From Rhodobacter sp. (GTDB taxonomy: Bacteria > Pseudomonadota > Alphaproteobacteria > Rhodobacterales > Rhodobacteraceae), in the NCBI GenBank assembly GCA_003536295.1, contig DPZQ01000204.1, positions 1-9,194 on the forward strand: a stretch of 9,194 bases of DNA. The letters run 5' to 3'. The first letter of the stretch is position 1; each line of letters begins with the position of its first letter. A model generated the notes under the pieces. That model did not search any database. It was not told the origin of the DNA and saw only the letters and a list, made by a program, of their open reading frames with translations. The position numbers and the translations under genes are program-made. Positions 6,414 through 9,194 of this stretch are shown one piece after another.

Positions 6414-7397
6414 ATGAAAGTGCATATTCTAGACGATTGGTTTGACACGCTGCGCCATTTGCCTTCTTTCACCAAACTGGCCCTGCATGAGGTGACCGTC
6501 TGGACAGACCATGTCACCGACACAGAGCTTTTGGCCCAACGTTTGCAAACCGCCGAGGCCTTAGTTCTGTTTCGTGAGCGAACAGCCATCACCGCGCCGC
6601 TCTTGGCCAAATTGCCAAATTTGCGCCTGATCAGCCAGCGCAGCGTCTATCCGCATGTCGATGTGGCCGCATGCTCTGCGCACGATGTGCTGCTTTGCTC
6701 AAACCTACATAATGACGGCCATTCCGTCGCGGCGGCAGAACTGACTTGGACGCTGGTTTTATCTTGCGCCCGTCAGATCATCGTCCAAAACATATCCCTT
6801 AAGGCGGGCCATTGGCAAATGGGCGTTGGGCAAACCGTCGCAGGGCGGGTTTTGGGGCTTTATGGCTATGGGCGCATTGCACGGGCCGTGGCTGCCTATG
6901 CGCGGGCCTTTGGGATGCAGGTGGTTTGGTGGGCCTCGGACGAGGGGCGTGCGCGGGCTTTGGCCGACGGTGAGAGCGTGGCCGAAAGCCGTGCGGTCTT
7001 TTTTTCCAGCGCGGATTTCATCAGCCTGCACGTACGCCTAAAACCCACAACGCGCGGCATCATCACGCAAGATGATCTGCTTCGCATGAAACCCACCGCC
7101 AGTTTCATCAACACATCCCGCGCCGAGCTTTTGCAAAAAGGCGCGCTTTTGGCGGCGCTTAATAAAGGGCGCCCAGGACGCGCAGGCATCGACGTCTTTG
7201 AGACCGAACCCCTAACCGACCCACAAGATCCACTGGTTATTCACCCAAATGTCATCGCCACCCCCCATATCGGCTATGTCACAGAAGATGAGCTGGATTT
7301 CCAATTTAACGATATATACGACCAAATAAACGCCTATGTCGCAGGCGTGCCTCAAAATATGGCCAACCTCGATGTTTGGGCCAAAAAGCAAACCTAA
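6414..7397 (+). CDS. D-2-hydroxyacid dehydrogenase family protein, NAD(P)-dependent
   Basis: This 327-residue enzyme should interconvert a D-2-hydroxy acid and its 2-oxo acid in the cytoplasm using NAD(H) or NADP(H). The nucleotide-binding fold is marked by GYGRIA at 151-156; the third glycine of GxGxxG is Ala156. The catalytic triad is present with family spacing: Arg236 in NTSRAE, Glu265 in VFETEP and His285 in TPHIGY. The N-terminal substrate domain (1-100) has SQRSVYPHVDVAACSAHDV where better-known members have a glycine-rich G-x-G-x-x-N/H-I-D segment. This suggests a separate subfamily with its own substrate. It starts 1 nt after the ThDP gene, so it is the last gene of the operon, and it ends 21 nt before the convergent LysR gene. 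It may produce the 2-oxo acid used by the ThDP enzyme or reduce a product; the direction is unknown. Confidence 0.87.
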   Translation: MKVHILDDWFDTLRHLPSFTKLALHEVTVWTDHVTDTELLAQRLQTAEALVLFRERTAITAPLLAKLPNLRLISQRSVYPHVDVAACSAHDVLLCSNLHNDGHSVAAAELTWTLVLSCARQIIVQNISLKAGHWQMGVGQTVAGRVLGLYGYGRIARAVAAYARAFGMQVVWWASDEGRARALADGESVAESRAVFFSSADFISLHVRLKPTTRGIITQDDLLRMKPTASFINTSRAELLQKGALLAALNKGRPGRAGIDVFETEPLTDPQDPLVIHPNVIATPHIGYVTEDELDFQFNDIYDQINAYVAGVPQNMANLDVWAKKQT

Positions 7398-7418
7398 CTG
7401 TTCGCAATAAGCATGGCT

Positions 7419-8318
7419 TTAATCATCTCTGCGCAGGGCTGTGATGATCTGATCGCGCATCGCTTGCGCCGCTGCTGTTAGCGGTGCCCCACGCCGAGTG
7501 ACGATACCCAAGGTGCGCGAGATTTGGATATCAGAAAAGGGCAAGCTGCTTAAGCTATAGCCACTTAGGCGTGCCGAGATGCTGGGCAAAATTGTCACCG
7601 CCACGCCTTGCATCACCATCGCAATGGCCATGGCGGCGTTTTGCACCTCGTATCGCCAATCGATCGTGCCAGCCACCGGTTCTAAAAAATCATCAACCAT
7701 TTGTCGGTTAGTGGACTGGGTGTTGATGCGCACGAAACGCTCGCCTGCCAGATCGGCAAGTGACACCGAGCTTTGCTTGGCCAAAGGATGGTTCGGACCG
7801 ACCAAAAGATGATAATCTTCGCGGCGCACCTCTTTGAATTCCAGATCCCAGCGCTGCACTCCAGTTAAAATAACACCAAACTCAGCCTCGCCCGAGATCA
7901 CTAATTCACGTACACGGTCTGCTGGCTGTTCTTGCAGGCGAATGCTTATATCGGGGTGGCTTATGGCAAAGGCTTCCAGCACATGGGGCAGATAAAAATG
8001 GGCAATGGTTGGCAGACAGGCAAAGGTTAAGGTTTGCTGCTGGGCCCTCGCCTTGGTCTGCACGGCGCTATAAGCGGTTGACAGAGCCTCAAGGTTGCGC
8101 CGCGCGATCGGTAAAAACTCTTGCCCGGCCTCGGTCAGCGACACTTCGCGGGTAGTGCGCAGCAAAAGGCGGGTGCCTATGTCATCTTCCAACTTGCGGA
8201 TACGGTGGCTTAGGGCGGCTTGAGACAGGTTAAGATGCGCAGAGGCACGCACAAAATTTCCGAGCTGCGCAATTGCAACAAAGGCTTCAATTCCGATATA
8301 ATCTATGCGGGTTGGCAT
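7419..8318 (-). CDS. LysR-type transcriptional regulator
   Basis: This 299-residue protein has the standard LysR length and layout. A winged helix-turn-helix covers residues about 6-65 (IEAFVAIAQLGNFVRASAHL, then the recognition helix in SQAALSHRIRKLEDDIG and TTREVSLTEAG). A linker helix follows, then a periplasmic-binding-protein-like effector domain from about 94 to 295 containing IRLQEQPADRVRELV and GVAVTILPS. The family binds DNA as tetramers and responds to a small co-inducer, often a pathway intermediate. The gene is convergent with the catabolic operon rather than divergent from it, so any control would have to act at a distance, most plausibly in the leader at 233-490. It may instead regulate itself or the solute-binding-like gene upstream of it. 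A weak CGGA lies 6 nt before the start. No clear terminator fits in the 21-nt gap to the dehydrogenase. Confidence 0.92.
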   Translation of the reverse strand: MPTRIDYIGIEAFVAIAQLGNFVRASAHLNLSQAALSHRIRKLEDDIGTRLLLRTTREVSLTEAGQEFLPIARRNLEALSTAYSAVQTKARAQQQTLTFACLPTIAHFYLPHVLEAFAISHPDISIRLQEQPADRVRELVISGEAEFGVILTGVQRWDLEFKEVRREDYHLLVGPNHPLAKQSSVSLADLAGERFVRINTQSTNRQMVDDFLEPVAGTIDWRYEVQNAAMAIAMVMQGVAVTILPSISARLSGYSLSSLPFSDIQISRTLGIVTRRGAPLTAAAQAMRDQIITALRRDD

Positions 8319-8414
8319 GCAAAATCCGATGTAACTACAGGCGTCGCAAACGTCGCATCAAATGGGGCTGAAGTCATCTGGAAAGCGGAATTTTGGCAAA
8401 GAACATGCGCACCT
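8319..8414 (-). promoter_or_regulatory. Spacer between the solute-binding-like gene and the LysR gene
   Basis: These 96 bases separate two minus-strand genes and could carry a separate promoter for the regulator, but no convincing -35/-10 pair was found on the minus strand. GTCGCAAAC/GTCGCATC repeats a short GTCGCA word (8343-8348 and 8352-8357). No good intrinsic terminator is visible, so co-transcription of the two genes is possible. Confidence 0.3.
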
Positions 8415-9092
8415 TCAGCCAGGATAGGGAGCAAGCAACCCATCGATCAACGCCTCGGCCACAAATGCATCAAGTGCGCCAATCAGTGGATTTTGGGGCC
8501 CTGGCAAGACCATCGCCTGATCCACCGTCGTTACCACGCCTGAAAGGATGGTGACCAAAGGATCATTTTTAAAATACTGTACGAGTGAGGCGCGCACCCC
8601 TGCCACCACATCACCGCGCCCTTGGCTAAATGCTGCAAAGCTTTCAGCTGGGGTTCCAAGCCTGTCATGTATGGCGTGTTTTAGGTGGGCGGCAAGATAC
8701 ATATCATAGGCCGAACCCACCGCTGTGAGAACGCTCAAACCGGCGCGGTCAGCCATGGCCACATCTGTCACGGGCCCGCCTTTGCGCACGGCGTAGGTGA
8801 CCTCAATCCGATGATAGGGGCGCGTATAGCTGATTTGTTTGGCACGTTGGGAATCGATGGCCAAAAATCCAACATCCCATTGATCCCTAGAGGCATCTTG
8901 AAATACTTTGCCTGCCCCCTCATAAAAGACGGGCCGCATCGGAACGCCCAGGATTTGCGCTAATTGTGACGCAAGTGCGGGAGCCATGCCATGGGGCACA
9001 TCGCCTATCATCTGTACCAGAGCATGATTGCCCAAGTTCAGCGCCACACGAAGAGTTCCGTGCTGGATAAGTGGCGTCAAAGAATGGAACAT
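8415..9092 (-). CDS. Family-3 solute-binding-like protein lacking a signal peptide
   Basis: This 225-residue protein matches the fold of amino-acid-type ABC transporter receptors (SBP family 3). It opens with GTLRVALNLGNHALV, then has GMAPALASQLAQILGVP, the lobe-1 signature WDVGFLAIDSQRAKQISYTRPY with the ligand-pairing Arg83, the second-lobe AVGSAYD (124-130) and GRGD ending in Asp161, where family members hold ligand groups. Length suits a mature domain only. ATG 9092 is preferred because AAGGA stands 7 nt upstream; the other in-frame ATG at 9134 has no such site. An in-frame TAA at 9138-9140 closes the frame, so no secretion signal can be hidden upstream. The protein should therefore be cytoplasmic unless exported unusually, and no ABC permease gene is in view. 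It precedes a LysR gene on the same strand. It could be a cytosolic ligand binder or an enzyme derived from the fold, as cyclohexadienyl dehydratase is. Confidence 0.72.
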   Translation of the reverse strand: MFHSLTPLIQHGTLRVALNLGNHALVQMIGDVPHGMAPALASQLAQILGVPMRPVFYEGAGKVFQDASRDQWDVGFLAIDSQRAKQISYTRPYHRIEVTYAVRKGGPVTDVAMADRAGLSVLTAVGSAYDMYLAAHLKHAIHDRLGTPAESFAAFSQGRGDVVAGVRASLVQYFKNDPLVTILSGVVTTVDQAMVLPGPQNPLIGALDAFVAEALIDGLLAPYPG

Positions 9093-9194
9093 GGGGAGGT
9101 CCTTAAACGGGCTTTTTCTCCAGTCTGGCAGCATTTTTTAACCATGGCTATAGGGTGTTATCCTAACTACCCAGTGTACTGCGTTTGGACAAAA
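9093..9194 (-). promoter_or_regulatory. Upstream region of the solute-binding-like gene
   Basis: Read on the minus strand, this stretch holds the AAGGA ribosome binding site (9100-9104) and should hold the promoter of the solute-binding-like gene and perhaps of the LysR gene. Two weak dyads are visible: CAGT-GT-ACTG at 9172-9181, and an imperfect one at 9153-9172 with GGGT/ACCC ends. No clear -35/-10 pair was found. The window ends here, so the region may be incomplete. Confidence 0.35.

Noticed and set aside
3681..7397. Gallate (gal) degradation cluster
   Set aside because: Only the GalD-like isomerase fits. No gallate dioxygenase, oxalomesaconate hydratase or aldolase is present in the window, while a ThDP enzyme and a dehydrogenase are.
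7398..7418. Bidirectional terminator between the convergent genes
   Set aside because: Only a 4-bp AAGC/GCTT stem is visible at the gap, too weak to call.
8366..8420. GGCTGAAG/CTTCAGCC inverted repeat spanning the end of the solute-binding-like gene
   Set aside because: The 8-bp arms match perfectly, but the loop is 39 nt and no T-run follows on the minus strand, so it is not a credible terminator.
1..9194. CRISPR array, tRNA/rRNA genes, insertion sequence or attachment site
   Set aside because: No regularly spaced repeats, tRNA-like folds, transposase genes or terminal inverted repeats were found.

Overview
The window looks like accessory metabolic DNA from an alphaproteobacterium, probably a Rhodobacterales/Roseobacter-type organism. 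This is inferred from the gene families (tripartite tricarboxylate transporter, PrpF/GalD-type isomerase, AbrB-type membrane protein), the middling GC content and the dense operon packing. No rRNA, tRNA, CRISPR array, insertion sequence or phage gene was seen, so the taxonomy stays an inference.

Layout. Positions 2-232 (+) are the 3' end of an AbrB-family (PF05145) membrane protein. Positions 233-490 are a non-coding leader with a 12-bp perfect palindrome. From 491 to 7397 (+) runs one tight gene block: a secreted TctC-type solute-binding protein; a hairpin followed by a T-run; a permease in which TctA and TctB are fused into one chain; a PrpF/GalD-family isomerase; a three-domain thiamine-diphosphate (ThDP) enzyme whose start overlaps the preceding stop (ATGA); and a D-2-hydroxyacid dehydrogenase starting 1 nt after the ThDP gene. 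On the minus strand, converging on this block, are a LysR-type regulator (8318-7419) and, upstream of it, a 225-residue family-3 solute-binding-like protein with no signal peptide (9092-8415).

How the genes may work together. The TTT-type transporter should import a carboxylic acid, plausibly a di- or tricarboxylate. The isomerase could move a double bond in an unsaturated polycarboxylate such as a 4-oxalomesaconate- or aconitate-like compound. The dehydrogenase would interconvert a 2-hydroxy and a 2-oxo acid, and the ThDP enzyme would decarboxylate or condense a 2-oxo acid. The gallate-pathway partners of GalD (dioxygenase, hydratase, aldolase) are absent here, so this is not an ordinary gal cluster. 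The combination reads as an uncharacterised uptake-and-catabolism module. Its substrate cannot be told from the sequence.
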